Shown here piece after piece: positions 1 through 8,097 of a stretch of 64,000 nucleotides of DNA (positions within the stretch are counted from its first letter, which is position 1; each line of letters starts with the position of its first letter). The notes beneath the pieces were generated by a model. It was not told where the DNA came from, did not search any database, and saw only the letters and a list, made by a program, of their open reading frames with translations. Location of the stretch: positions 1 to 64,000 of the forward strand of contig NZ_JADTQG010000011.1 in the NCBI RefSeq assembly GCF_016008875.1, written 5' to 3'. The position numbers and the translations under genes are program-made. Origin of the DNA: Ectopseudomonas mendocina. GTDB lineage: Bacteria > Pseudomonadota > Gammaproteobacteria > Pseudomonadales > Pseudomonadaceae.

Positions 1-166
1 TGACGAGTAAGACGGTATCTACGGTTCAGCGCGGTCACTCGTAGGGTGGTTTAGCGGCGCTGAATGACGGTCTTCAAGACACAGATGAAGGCCGTGCGCA
101 GCGTAACCCACCGGGCGGTTGATGGCCCCACGCCGAAGGTGGCTCAGGTAACAGCCCCATGACTCC
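1..166. other. Non-coding stretch downstream of moaE
   Basis: No convincing gene. It contains GTAGGGTGG near 41 and AACCCACC near 113, which resemble the two arms of a degenerate interspersed palindrome of the kind common in Pseudomonas intergenic DNA. The arms are imperfect, so I do not define an element. The window edge prevents saying what lies beyond. Confidence 0.4.
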
Positions 167-619
167 CTACTGCTTCCAGCGCTCGGCGGCGCTCTGGTCG
201 CTGCAGCGGCCTTCGACCCAGCGCGGACCTTCGCTGGTGTCTTCCTTCTTCCAGAAAGGAGCGCGGGTCTTCAGGTAATCCATGACGAAGTTGCAGGCGT
301 CGAACGCGGCCTGGCGATGGGCGCTGCTGGTGCCGACGAAGACGATGGGCTCGCCCGGCTCCAGCCGACCGACGCGGTGGATGATCTCGATGCCCAGCAG
401 CGGCCAGCGCTCATGCGCTTCATCGGCGATCTTGGCCAGGGCCTTTTCGGTCATGCCGGGAAAATGCTCGAGAAACATGCCGCCCACTTCGCGCCCATCA
501 TTGAAGTCACGCACGTAGCCGACGAAGGTGACCACCGCTCCGATGCCGAGGTTGGCGGCATGCAGGGCGTTGAGCTCGGTACCGGGGTCAAAGGGCTGGG
601 CTTGGACACGGATGGTCAT
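167..619 (-). CDS. moaE: Molybdopterin synthase large subunit MoaE
   Basis: Catalytic subunit of molybdopterin synthase. With thiocarboxylated MoaD it inserts the dithiolene sulfurs into cyclic pyranopterin monophosphate, in the cytoplasm. The 150-residue product has the usual family length. It shows the conserved core GAVVTFVGYVRDF (residues 27-39) and the active-site segment YLKTRAPFWKKE (115-126) with the catalytic lysines. The start is the ATG at 619. It is the last gene of a minus-strand moaC-moaD-moaE series, but unlike the overlapping moaC/moaD pair it is separated from moaD by 121 bases containing a REP-like palindrome. Identification is secure from sequence and neighbours. Confidence 0.96.
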   Translation of the reverse strand: MTIRVQAQPFDPGTELNALHAANLGIGAVVTFVGYVRDFNDGREVGGMFLEHFPGMTEKALAKIADEAHERWPLLGIEIIHRVGRLEPGEPIVFVGTSSAHRQAAFDACNFVMDYLKTRAPFWKKEDTSEGPRWVEGRCSDQSAAERWKQ

Positions 620-740
620 GCGGGGTCTCGTTTGATGAGGCGTTTTCAGAGTCGGTTTGATGGGCTGAAGCCCACCCTACGCGGAGCGATTCATCATCGC
701 GGCTGAAGCGGAACGCCGCCCGGCCGCTCCTACAGCCGTA
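620..740. repeat. REP-like repeats between moaD and moaE
   Basis: The gap holds GGGCTGAAGCCCACC (about 662-676) and then a segment running from CGCGGCTGAAGCGG to CCGCTCCTAC (about 698-731). A near-identical copy of the second segment recurs around 24560-24606. These are Pseudomonas-type interspersed palindromes. No gene or clear terminator is visible. Confidence 0.65.
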
Positions 741-983
741 TCAACCGCCGGTGACGGTGGGAAAGAAGGCCACTTCATCGCCTTCGGCCAGCGGCTCATC
801 GAGGCTGCACAGTTCCTGATTGCGTGCGCACATCAGGTTCTGCTCGCCCAGCACTTCCCATTCGCCTCCACGAGCAACCAGGTGCAGGCGCAGGTCGTCA
901 AGAGTGGCGAAATCGCCGCTGAGCTGTTCGTCGTCACGGCCCAGGGCCTCACGGTAGCGGGCGAAATACTGCACGCGGATCAT
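741..983 (-). CDS. moaD: Molybdopterin synthase sulfur carrier MoaD
   Basis: Small ubiquitin-fold sulfur carrier of molybdopterin synthase. Its C-terminal Gly-Gly is adenylated and converted to a thiocarboxylate that donates sulfur on the MoaE active site. The 80-residue protein begins [12 protein letters not shown] and ends FPTVTGG, the diagnostic double-glycine tail. I chose the ATG at 983, not an upstream in-frame start, because it gives the normal family length and overlaps the moaC stop by four bases (ATGA), which suggests translational coupling. The ubiquitin-fold C terminus is intact. Confidence 0.95.
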   Translation of the reverse strand: MIRVQYFARYREALGRDDEQLSGDFATLDDLRLHLVARGGEWEVLGEQNLMCARNQELCSLDEPLAEGDEVAFFPTVTGG

Positions 984-1456
984 GCTTGCTCCTCCAGCTT
1001 GTAGTGACCGCTCTTGCCGCCGAGCTTTTCCAGCAGGCGTACCTGCTCGATGACCATGCCGCGATCCACGGCCTTGCACATGTCATAGATGGTCAGCGCG
1101 GCGACGCTGGCGGCAGTCAGTGCTTCCATCTCGACACCGGTTTGCCCGGACAGTTTGCAGCGTGCGGTGATATGGACGCAGTCATCGCCTTCGGCGCTCA
1201 GCTCGACCTTGACGCCGGTGAGCATCAGCGGGTGACACAAAGGAATCAGATCGCTGGTTTTCTTCGCCGCCTGGATGCCGGCGATACGCGCTACGGCGAA
1301 CACATCGCCCTTGGGATGCTCACCGGCAACGATCATCTGCAGGGTGGCGGGGAGCATGCGCAAGCGTGCTTCGGCGGTGGCTTCACGGAAGGTAGTCGCC
1401 TTGTCGGTGACGTCGACCATATGCGCGCGGCCTTGGGAATCGAGGTGGGTCAGCAC
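980..1456 (-). CDS. moaC: Cyclic pyranopterin monophosphate synthase MoaC
   Basis: Acts with MoaA in the first stage of molybdenum cofactor synthesis, forming cyclic pyranopterin monophosphate from the GTP-derived intermediate. The 158-residue protein starts [16 protein letters not shown] and carries the conserved [12 protein letters not shown] and [11 protein letters not shown] segments and the C-terminal KLGGKSGHY lysines. The start is a GTG at 1456, preceded by a good AGGAG seven bases upstream; the longer reading frame has no comparable signal, and the resulting N terminus matches E. coli MoaC. First gene of the moaCDE series. moaA is not adjacent, so the pathway depends on genes elsewhere. 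Confidence 0.95.
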   Translation of the reverse strand: MLTHLDSQGRAHMVDVTDKATTFREATAEARLRMLPATLQMIVAGEHPKGDVFAVARIAGIQAAKKTSDLIPLCHPLMLTGVKVELSAEGDDCVHITARCKLSGQTGVEMEALTAASVAALTIYDMCKAVDRGMVIEQVRLLEKLGGKSGHYKLEEQA

Positions 1457-1505
1457 GGGAAAGCTCCTGGCGGGAATCGACCGATTGTAAACCTGCAGGT
1501 CAGGA

Positions 1506-1573
1506 ATTCGTAGCCCGGATGAAGTCCGGGGCCAGGGCGGCAAAAATCCCCGGATTTCATCCGGGCTACGAAT
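1506..1573. repeat. Long inverted repeat (GTAGCCCGGATGAA family)
   Basis: Two 26-base arms, 1506-1531 and 1548-1573, are inverted copies of each other with one mismatch; each contains TAGCCCGGATGAA. The loop is 16 bases. A related single arm, GCCCGGATGAAATCCGGGG, recurs near 24530. This is a different family from the GTAGGAGCGG REPs. Confidence 0.8.
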
Positions 1574-1699
1574 CCTCCCGCCCCCGCTCTGCGCCCCAGC
1601 CCGTCGTAAAACACAGGGCGCTTCAGCGGGCGAAGCAGTGCTTCGCTATTTCCGCTTACGCCCCGCAAGCGGAAGGAGAGCCAAATGCGCACTTCTGTT

Positions 1700-1746
1700 G
1701 TAGGAGCGGATTTATCCGCGATCATCGCGGCTGAAGCCGCTCCTAC
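1700..1746. repeat. REP palindrome
   Basis: GTAGGAGCGG at 1700-1709 pairs with CCGCTCCTAC at 1737-1746 around ATCCGCGATCATCGCGG-type internal sequence. This is the most common Pseudomonas REP type in the window. Such elements occur only between genes and can stabilise upstream mRNA or recruit gyrase; no role is provable here. Confidence 0.8.
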
Positions 1747-1775
1747 GGGGCTGTGGCGATCCGTTAAGGCAGACT

Positions 1776-1804
1776 AAAACGCCCCGCTCTTGCGAGCAGG
1801 GGCG
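1776..1804 (-). terminator. Intrinsic terminator of the PIN-PhoH gene
   Basis: On the minus strand CGCCCC-T-GCTC pairs with GAGCGGGGCG around a four-base loop and is followed by TTTT. It lies 24 bases beyond the stop codon at 1828, the right place and orientation to end that transcript. Confidence 0.75.
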
Positions 1805-1827
1805 CGGGGGGTTTGCCAGCCAGAAGG

Positions 1828-3219
1828 TTACATATGACTTTCCGCGTATTCCGCCAGAATCGAGCGCGGTACGCCTTGCAGGGTGATATGAACGCCGTGC
1901 GGGAAGTCCTTGAAGCGTTCGGTGAGGTAGGTCAGGCCCGAGCTGGGCGCTGACAGATACGGCGTGTCGATCTGCGCCAGGTTCCCCAGACAGACCACCT
2001 TTGAGCCGCTGCCGGCACGGGTGATGATGGTTTTCATCTGGTGCGGGGTGAGGTTCTGGCACTCGTCGATGAGGATCAGGCTCTGCTGAAAGCTGCGCCC
2101 GCGGATGTAGTTGAGCGACTTAAATTGCAGCGGCACCTTCTGCAGGATGTAGTCGACGCTACCGTGGGTGCTCTCGTCCTCCATATGCAGCGCTTCGAGG
2201 TTGTCGGTAATGGCGCCGAGCCAGGGCTCCATCTTCTCCGCCTCGGTGCCGGGCAGGAAGCCAATTTCCTGATCCAGCCCCTGCACGCTACGGGTGGCGA
2301 TGATCCTCCGGTAGCGCTTGCTGACCATGGTCTGCTCGATGGCCGCGGCCAGCGCCAGGATGGTCTTGCCGGAACCGGCAGCGCCGGACAGGTTGACCAG
2401 ATGGATGTCCGGGTCGAGCAGCGCGAACAGCGCCAGCGCCTGGTGGATGTCGCGCGGTTTCAGGCCCCAGGCTTCCTGGTGCAGAAGCGGCTCCTGGTGC
2501 ATGTCGAGGATCACCAACTCGTCGCCCTTGATCGCCTTGATCCAGCCCACGAAGCCCTGCTCATCGAGGATGAACTCGTTGATGTGCACGGCCGGCAGGT
2601 TGTCGGTGAGCTGCACGCGATGCCAGGTGCGGCCGTGGTCCTGACGGGTGTCGACCTTGCTCACGCGGTCCCAGAACGAGCCGGGCATGTCGTGATACCC
2701 CTTCGACAGCAGCGAGACGTCATCAACCAATTGGTCGGTGTGGTAGTCCTCGGCGTCGATGCCGCAGGCGCGCGCCTTCAGGCGCATGTTGATGTCCTTG
2801 GTTACCAGCACCACGGACAGGCCGGGGTTGCGCGACTTCAGCTCCACCAACTGGTTGATGATCTTGTTGTCGTTGAGGGTTTCCGGCAGCCAGGTGACCG
2901 GCGCCGCGCTCTTGCTCATAAGGATGGAAAGGCGCCCGCAGGGGCCGCTCTTGCCGCGCTGGATCGGTACGCCATATTCGACGTCTTCGGGTTCGGCGCC
3001 GGCGAGAATCTGGTCGATCAGGCGGATGGCCTGGCGACATTCGGCGGCGACGCCGTGCTTGCCGGACTTCAGTTTGTCGAGTTCCTCCAACACCGTCATC
3101 GGGATGGCGACGTGGTGTTCTTCGAAGTTGAGCAAGGCGTTGGGATCGTGGATCAGAACATTGGTGTCGAGGGCGTAGAGGGTTGGAGCGGTGGGCTTGG
3201 AGCGTCCGTGGTCATCCAT
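1828..3219 (-). CDS. PIN-domain PhoH family ATPase (PhoH2/YlaK type)
   Basis: A 463-residue fusion of an N-terminal PIN ribonuclease domain and a C-terminal PhoH helicase-like ATPase. The PIN part opens with ALDTNVLIHDP (residues 16-26, metal-binding Asp18). The ATPase part has Walker A GAAGSGKT (279-286) and Walker B LILIDE (381-386). PhoH2-type proteins are reported as sequence-specific RNA helicase/RNase enzymes in other bacteria; the substrate here is unknown. The gene is monocistronic, with its own terminator downstream, and the ATG at 3219 fits family N termini. In P. aeruginosa a gene of this type also lies next to moaCDE. Function is inferred from domains only. Confidence 0.9.
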   Translation of the reverse strand: MDDHGRSKPTAPTLYALDTNVLIHDPNALLNFEEHHVAIPMTVLEELDKLKSGKHGVAAECRQAIRLIDQILAGAEPEDVEYGVPIQRGKSGPCGRLSILMSKSAAPVTWLPETLNDNKIINQLVELKSRNPGLSVVLVTKDINMRLKARACGIDAEDYHTDQLVDDVSLLSKGYHDMPGSFWDRVSKVDTRQDHGRTWHRVQLTDNLPAVHINEFILDEQGFVGWIKAIKGDELVILDMHQEPLLHQEAWGLKPRDIHQALALFALLDPDIHLVNLSGAAGSGKTILALAAAIEQTMVSKRYRRIIATRSVQGLDQEIGFLPGTEAEKMEPWLGAITDNLEALHMEDESTHGSVDYILQKVPLQFKSLNYIRGRSFQQSLILIDECQNLTPHQMKTIITRAGSGSKVVCLGNLAQIDTPYLSAPSSGLTYLTERFKDFPHGVHITLQGVPRSILAEYAESHM

Positions 3220-3731
3220 ACTCGGTCACCTTCTTGTAGTAGCCAGGCGACGCAATACCAGGGCGGTGCTGCGCCGGACAGAGACCGCCGATTTTTCAGA
3301 TCGGGGCCGAAAGGTGGCAAGCTAGGTGAGGGCCAATGGCCGCCACCTGTCTGCAGGTTTCGGCGGTCTTGCTTTTTTATTACTCCAATTCACATGACAG
3401 AAAAACGTTTTTTTCTCGGCATGCGGGTTTATTTGCACACGCGACAGATAACGCTTGGCGTCTCGCCAGCGCCCCGTTACAGTCGGAAGTCCTACCGGCT
3501 GTCGCCCGCTTCGCTTACCCGCCCTCACTTGCAGCACGCCGCGCCAATCAGGTGTAGCGCCCTTTCGCTTGGCCATGAATGTTCTGCCTTCCCAGGGGCG
3601 GTATCGGTTCATTCGCGAGCAGAGCTCGCTCCTACCAAAGCAGTGATCGGCTCTTCTCAATCGCCGCGATAGTTGGTCTTGCCGCCCCCCGGCCTCTAGA
3701 ATCACCGTCACGCTTTCTGGAGACCTAGCTC
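3220..3731. other. Intergenic region between PhoH-type gene and yaaA
   Basis: 512 bases separating divergent genes. The reading frames that cross it have arginine-rich, unstructured translations and no ribosome site, so I reject them. A single REP half-arm (GCGAGCAGAGCTCGCTCCTAC) lies around 3616-3636. Both flanking promoters must be here, but I cannot place them confidently. A small RNA is possible but not shown. Confidence 0.5.
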
Positions 3732-4511
3732 ATGCTGATGGTGATTTCACCGGCCAAGACCCTCGATTACGAGACACCGCCCGCCACACCGCACTTCACC
3801 CAACCCGAACACCTTGACCACGCCCAGGAACTGATCGAGCAACTGCGCGACTTCAGCCCGGCGCAGATCGCCGAACTGATGGGCCTGTCGGACAAGCTCG
3901 CGGGCCTCAACGCCGCGCGTTTCGGCAGCTGGGAGCGGCCGTTCAACCCCTCCAATGCCAAGCAGGCGTTGCTCGCGTTCAAGGGTGACGTCTATACCGG
4001 GCTGAATGCCGAGGATTTTTCCGAAGAGGATTTCGCCTTCGCCCAGACTCACCTGCGCATGCTCTCCGGCCTGTACGGCGTGCTGCGCCCGCTGGATCTG
4101 ATGCAGGCCTATCGCCTGGAGATGGGCACCAAACTGTCCAACGGCCGCGGCAAGGATCTGTACGCCTTCTGGGGCGAACGCATCAGCGGCTGGCTCAACG
4201 AAGCGCTGGCCGCCCAGGGTGATGACGTGCTGCTCAATTTGGCCTCTAACGAATACTTCGGCGCGGTCAAGCGCAAGGCCTTGAACGCGCGCATCATCGA
4301 CACCGAGTTCAAGGACCTGAAGAACGGCCAGTACAAGATCATCAGCTTCTATGCCAAGAAGGCCCGCGGCCTGATGGCCCGCTACGTGATCAAGGAACGC
4401 CTGACCAACCCCGACGGCCTGAAGGACTTCGACTATCAGGGCTACCGTTACTCGGCTGAACATTCCAAGGCCGACAGCCTGGTTTTCCTGCGCGACCAGC
4501 CGCAGGACTGA
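3732..4511 (+). CDS. yaaA: Peroxide stress protein YaaA (DUF328)
   Basis: YaaA-family protein; in E. coli it belongs to the OxyR regulon and limits free iron and DNA damage during hydrogen peroxide stress. The 259-residue product begins [14 protein letters not shown], the family's hallmark N terminus, and contains the conserved [20 protein letters not shown] segment and LASNEYF. Length matches the family. The ATG at 3732 follows TCTGGAGACCTAGCTC, a usable ribosome site. It sits directly upstream of the algD control region, as in P. aeruginosa (PA3539 before PA3540). Functional link to alginate is not implied. Confidence 0.93.
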   Translation: MLMVISPAKTLDYETPPATPHFTQPEHLDHAQELIEQLRDFSPAQIAELMGLSDKLAGLNAARFGSWERPFNPSNAKQALLAFKGDVYTGLNAEDFSEEDFAFAQTHLRMLSGLYGVLRPLDLMQAYRLEMGTKLSNGRGKDLYAFWGERISGWLNEALAAQGDDVLLNLASNEYFGAVKRKALNARIIDTEFKDLKNGQYKIISFYAKKARGLMARYVIKERLTNPDGLKDFDYQGYRYSAEHSKADSLVFLRDQPQD

Positions 4512-4520
4512 TCGCCAAAC

Positions 4521-4566
4521 GGCCAAAACCCATGCGCCGCTCATCGGTTGCTGCATGGGTTTGGCC
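4521..4566 (+). terminator. Stem-loop downstream of yaaA
   Basis: GGCCAAAACCCATGC (4521-4535) pairs with GCATGGGTTTGGCC (4553-4566) apart from one bulged A, around a 17-base loop. It begins nine bases after the yaaA stop. It lacks a clean U-tract, so it may be a terminator or just an mRNA-protecting hairpin. Confidence 0.5.
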
Positions 4567-4814
4567 GCTGCGCAGGGCAATTCCCCCCTTCCCGCTTGTT
4601 CCCCGTGCCGACCGCCTCGCTCGGCGCCGAGCGCAGCGCCCGAGAAAAATTCCTTAGTCGCTGCGTTTACCTCTGAAAAAACTCTTTGGCATCACAGTTT
4701 CAGCGCGGCCGCACTTCGCGCAGAACTTATTGCGTCGCTTAGTTATCGGATAGTTTCGCATTAGTTAACTCGCCGCGTGCCATCGTGCATTTTGCAAGTT
4801 GCCACTATATTGCG

Positions 4815-4825
4815 ATCAAAAAATT
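4815..4825. promoter_or_regulatory. IHF-like site upstream of algD promoter
   Basis: ATCAAAAAATT matches the IHF core ATCAANNNNTT. It lies about 47 bases upstream of the proposed -35 element. IHF is known to bind the P. aeruginosa algD promoter. A single core match is weak evidence; position is the main support. Confidence 0.35.
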
Positions 4826-4849
4826 CGTTCAGCTCCGGTTCAGGTTCAG

Positions 4850-4858
4850 GACGAACGG
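4850..4858 (-). promoter_or_regulatory. AlgR-type binding site
   Basis: GACGAACGG is the exact reverse complement of the P. aeruginosa AlgR consensus CCGTTCGTC. It ends four bases before the proposed -35 hexamer at 4862. In P. aeruginosa the RB3 site is likewise in reverse orientation and close to the algD start. I found no further exact copies in this intergenic region. Confidence 0.6.
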
Positions 4859-4861
4859 TAG

Positions 4862-4889
4862 GAACTATCCCAAAGAGCCGCCACTCATA
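4862..4889 (+). promoter_or_regulatory. Candidate AlgU (sigma-22) promoter of algD
   Basis: GAACTA (4862-4867), a 17-base spacer and TCATA (4885-4889) resemble the AlgU/RpoE form GAACTT-N16/17-TCTGA. Transcription would begin near 4896 and give a leader of about 330 bases, similar to the long leader of P. aeruginosa algD. The adjacent AlgR-type site supports this choice over a better -35 match at 4723. No experimental evidence. Confidence 0.5.
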
Positions 4890-5136
4890 CAGCCCGTAAC
4901 ACATTTCAATACATAACTTTTCAACAACCGAGACTGCCAGATAGCGGATTGATTTTCGCCGGAGCGTTTCACCCCGAGAAAAGTTTATGCAGTTCCAAGG
5001 GAGACAGCACAACCCGCCACAGCACTGAACTAGAGGCCTCACGCGAGGCAGAGACAACAATACCAAAGGGCCACTGTTATATATAACGGCCCGCACTTGG
5101 TGCCAACTCCGGCGCCACCCTCTACTTATGCCTGAA

Positions 5137-5166
5137 TGAACTTGCTCGCCATTAAAAGCAAGTTCA
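5137..5166 (+). promoter_or_regulatory. Perfect hairpin/palindrome in the algD leader
   Basis: TGAACTTGC (5137-5145) and GCAAGTTCA (5158-5166) are perfect inverted copies around a 12-base loop. A short second hairpin, TGGCC-AAAA-GGCCA, follows at 5178-5191. GGA triplets occur beside them and at the ribosome site (GGACGAGG, 5213-5220), so a leader-level (CsrA/RsmA-type) control or a protein operator is possible. Confidence 0.4.
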
Positions 5167-5228
5167 CGGACTAGTTTTGGCCAAAAGGCCAGTATTTGAA
5201 ACTGCATCGAACGGACGAGGTGAATACC

Positions 5229-6539
5229 ATGCGAATCAGTATCTTCGGTTTGGGTTATGTAGGTGCCGTTTGTGCCGGCTGTTTGTCGGCACGGGGTCAC
5301 GACGTGATTGGCGTGGATATTTCCGCGCACAAGATCGACCTGATCAACAACGGCAAATCTCCCATCGTCGAACCAGGTCTGGAAGAACTGCTGCAACAGG
5401 GTCTGCGCCAAGGCCGCCTGCGTGGCACCACCGATGTTGCCACTGCCGTTCTGGAGAGCGATGTGTCGTTCATCTGCGTCGGCACGCCGAGCAAGAAGAA
5501 CGGCGACCTGGAGCTGAACTACATCGAAGGCGTGTGCCGCGAGATCGGCATGGCCATGCGCGACAAGAACGAGCGCCACACCGTAGTGGTACGCAGCACC
5601 GTGCTGCCGGGCACGGCCAAGAACGTGGTGCTGCCGATTCTCGAGGATTGCTCGGGCAAGAAGGCAGGTGTCGACTTCGGCCTGGCGGTGAACCCCGAGT
5701 TCCTGCGCGAGAGCACCGCGATCAAGGACTACGACTTCCCGCCGATGACCGTCATCGGTGAGCTGGACAAGGCCTCCGGCGACCTGCTGGAAAGCGTCTA
5801 TAGCGAGCTGGACGCACCGATCATCCGCAAGGACATCGAAGTCGCCGAGATGATCAAGTACACCTGCAACGTCTGGCATGCGGCCAAGGTCACCTTCGCC
5901 AACGAGATCGGCAACATCGCCAAGGCAGTCGGCGTCGACGGTCGCGAGGTGATGGACGTGGTCTGTCAGGATCACAAGCTGAACCTCTCCAAGTACTACA
6001 TGAAGCCCGGCTTCGCCTTCGGCGGCTCCTGCCTGCCCAAGGATGTGCGCGCGCTGAACTACCGCGCCAGCAGCCTGGACGTGGAAGCCCCGCTGATCGG
6101 CTCGCTGATGCGCAGCAACGCTGCCCAGGTGCAGAAAGCCTTCGACATCATCGCCAGCCAGGACTCGCGCAAGGTCGCCCTGCTCGGCCTGAGCTTCAAG
6201 GCCGGCACCGATGACCTGCGCGAAAGCCCGCAGGTGGAGCTGGCGGAAATGCTCATCGGCAAGGGTTTCGACCTGAGCATCTACGACCGCAACGTCGAGT
6301 ACGCCCGCGTACACGGCGCCAACAAGGACTACATCGAGTCGAAGATCCCGCACGTGTCCTCGCTGCTCAACAGTGACCTGGACGACGTGGTGGCGAAGGC
6401 CGACATCATCGTCCTGGGCAACAGCGACGAGCGTTTCGCCAAGCTGGCAGAGCAGGCGCCGAGCGGCAAGCGGGTGATCGACCTGGTCGGTTTCATGCCC
6501 AACGCCAGCAACGGCGTGGCCGAAGGCATCTGCTGGTAA
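5229..6539 (+). CDS. algD: GDP-mannose 6-dehydrogenase AlgD
   Basis: Cytoplasmic NAD-dependent enzyme that oxidises GDP-mannose to GDP-mannuronic acid, the committed step of alginate synthesis. The product has 436 residues, the same as P. aeruginosa AlgD. The Rossmann motif GLGYVG is at residues 7-12, and the catalytic cysteine is Cys268 in GGSCLPKD, matching the known position. The start is the ATG at 5229 ([13 protein letters not shown]); an in-frame ATG 33 bases earlier adds a non-conserved N terminus. First gene of the twelve-gene operon, preceded by the long regulated leader. Nothing looks truncated. Confidence 0.98.
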   Translation: MRISIFGLGYVGAVCAGCLSARGHDVIGVDISAHKIDLINNGKSPIVEPGLEELLQQGLRQGRLRGTTDVATAVLESDVSFICVGTPSKKNGDLELNYIEGVCREIGMAMRDKNERHTVVVRSTVLPGTAKNVVLPILEDCSGKKAGVDFGLAVNPEFLRESTAIKDYDFPPMTVIGELDKASGDLLESVYSELDAPIIRKDIEVAEMIKYTCNVWHAAKVTFANEIGNIAKAVGVDGREVMDVVCQDHKLNLSKYYMKPGFAFGGSCLPKDVRALNYRASSLDVEAPLIGSLMRSNAAQVQKAFDIIASQDSRKVALLGLSFKAGTDDLRESPQVELAEMLIGKGFDLSIYDRNVEYARVHGANKDYIESKIPHVSSLLNSDLDDVVAKADIIVLGNSDERFAKLAEQAPSGKRVIDLVGFMPNASNGVAEGICW

Positions 6540-6589
6540 AGGCCGAGCGTACCTGCACGCCCCGCGCGTGCAGGTACTCGGAGACGCAT

Positions 6590-8071
6590 ATGGACAAGCT
6601 CAAGAACGGCCTCAACCAAGCCAGCGGCTGGATGCTCTATCTCAGCCTGCTGATGCTCCTGGCACTGGCCCTGCCACGCACGGTGTTCGACCCCGAGTCG
6701 CGGGACTTCCTCCTGCTCATCGGTATCGTCGGCATCTGGCGCTATTCCATGGGCGCCATGCACTTCGTGCGCGGCTGCCTGTTCCTCTACCTGGTCTACC
6801 CCTGGTATCGCCGCAAGGTTACAAAACTCGGCAAGGACGCCGACCCCTCTCATGTGTTCCTGCTGGTCACCAGCTTCCGCATCGAGGCGCTGACCACCGC
6901 CATGGTCTACCGCTCGGTGATTCGCGAAGCCATCGAATGCGGCTACCCGACCACCGTGGTGTGTTCGATCGTCGAGCTCTCCGACGAGCTGCTGATCAAG
7001 AACCTCTGGGCCCAGGCCGAGCCGCCGGCACATGTCACCCTGGACATCGTGCGCATTCCCGGCACCGGCAAGCGTGATGGCCTGGCTCATGGCTTCCGCG
7101 CCATTTCCCGACAGATGCCGGACCGCGATGCGGTGGTGGCGGTGATCGACGGCGACACCGTTCTCGAACCTGACGTGGTACGTAAATGCGTGCCTTGGTT
7201 CAAGCTCTTCCCCAATGTCGGCGGGCTGACCACCAACGAGTTCTGCGAGGTACGCGGCAGCTACCTGATGAGCGAATGGCACAAGCTGCGCTTCGCTCAG
7301 CGCCACCTCAACATGTGCTCGATGGCACTCTCCAAGCGCGTGCTGACCATGACCGGGCGCATGTCGGTGTTCCGCGCCAGCGTGGTGACCGACCCCGAGT
7401 TCATCCGCGATGTCGAAGCCGACCACCTCGAGCATTGGCGCCTGGGCCGCTTCCAGTTCCTCACCGGTGACGACAAGTCGAGCTGGTACAGCCTGATGCG
7501 CCTGGGCTACGACACCTTCTACGTGCCGGACGCCGCCATCAACACGGTCGAGCACCCGCCAGAGAAGAGCTTCATCAAGGCCAGCCGCAAGCTGATGTTC
7601 CGCTGGTACGGCAACAACCTGCGACAGAACTCGCGAGCCCTGCGTCTGGGCATGAGCCGCCTCGGCGCCTTCACCACCCTGGTGCTGTTCGACCAGCGCG
7701 TGTCGATGTGGACCTGCCTGCTGGGCCTGTGCGTGGCGATCATCGCCAGCATCAAGTACAGCGTGATGTACCTGCTGATCTACCTGCTGTGGATCGGTAC
7801 TACGCGGCTGATCCTGACCCTGCTGCTGATGCTCTCCGGGCACCGCATCGGCCCGGCCTACCCGGCGCTGCTCTATTACAACCAGATCGTCGGGGCCATG
7901 GTGAAGATCTACGTGTTCTTCCGCCTCGACCAACAGTCCTGGACGCGCCAGAACACCAAGCTCAACCGCGGCCTGTCCAGCTTCGCCAACTGGTTCAACA
8001 GCTGGTCGTCGCGTGCCATGACTTTCTCTGCTGCCTCCGTCTTCATCGCCGCGCTGCTGGCGCTGGTATGA
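6590..8071 (+). CDS. alg8: Alginate polymerase glycosyltransferase Alg8
   Basis: Inner-membrane family-2 glycosyltransferase that polymerises GDP-mannuronate to polymannuronate and moves it to the periplasm, together with Alg44. The 493-residue protein has two hydrophobic N-terminal segments (about 14-31 and 44-72), a cytoplasmic catalytic domain with IDGD (Asp187/Asp189) and TGDD (Asp294/Asp295), and a cluster of membrane helices from about residue 365 to the end. The start ATG at 6590 follows CGGAGACGC. It lies 50 bases after algD. Activity requires c-di-GMP sensed through Alg44. Intact and of normal length (P. aeruginosa Alg8 is 494 aa). Confidence 0.97.
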   Translation: MDKLKNGLNQASGWMLYLSLLMLLALALPRTVFDPESRDFLLLIGIVGIWRYSMGAMHFVRGCLFLYLVYPWYRRKVTKLGKDADPSHVFLLVTSFRIEALTTAMVYRSVIREAIECGYPTTVVCSIVELSDELLIKNLWAQAEPPAHVTLDIVRIPGTGKRDGLAHGFRAISRQMPDRDAVVAVIDGDTVLEPDVVRKCVPWFKLFPNVGGLTTNEFCEVRGSYLMSEWHKLRFAQRHLNMCSMALSKRVLTMTGRMSVFRASVVTDPEFIRDVEADHLEHWRLGRFQFLTGDDKSSWYSLMRLGYDTFYVPDAAINTVEHPPEKSFIKASRKLMFRWYGNNLRQNSRALRLGMSRLGAFTTLVLFDQRVSMWTCLLGLCVAIIASIKYSVMYLLIYLLWIGTTRLILTLLLMLSGHRIGPAYPALLYYNQIVGAMVKIYVFFRLDQQSWTRQNTKLNRGLSSFANWFNSWSSRAMTFSAASVFIAALLALV

Positions 8072-8097
8072 CCCTACTCGAATAGGAATTAGCCACC

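Larger units (their letters stand above)
1457..1827. other. Intergenic region between phoH-like gene and moaC
   Basis: 371 bases without a supportable gene. It holds two palindromic repeats and the intrinsic terminator of the minus-strand PhoH-type gene, listed separately. Short reading frames here overlap the repeats and show no coding signal. Confidence 0.7.
4512..5228. other. yaaA-algD intergenic control region
   Basis: 717 bases without a credible gene, unusually long for this compact segment. The part from about 4650 onward is AT-richer than its neighbours. In P. aeruginosa the corresponding region integrates AlgU, AlgR, AmrZ, IHF and Rsm inputs. Individual sites that I can point to are listed separately. 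Confidence 0.75.

Noticed and set aside
2041..3672. 543-residue plus-strand frame antisense to the PhoH-type gene
   Set aside because: Mirror of a strongly conserved gene; its C-terminal part is unstructured intergenic translation.
3220..3731. Small RNA or small protein in the 512-base gap before yaaA
   Set aside because: No terminator-promoter pair or coding signal that I could support; frames are arginine-rich noise.
4445..4453. CCGTTACTC inside yaaA as a distal AlgR site (RB1/RB2-like)
   Set aside because: Only 7 of 9 matches and inside a conserved coding region; not distinguishable from chance.
4761..6353. 530-residue minus-strand frame over the algD leader and algD
   Set aside because: Overlaps the well-supported algD and its regulatory region; no family resemblance or start signal.
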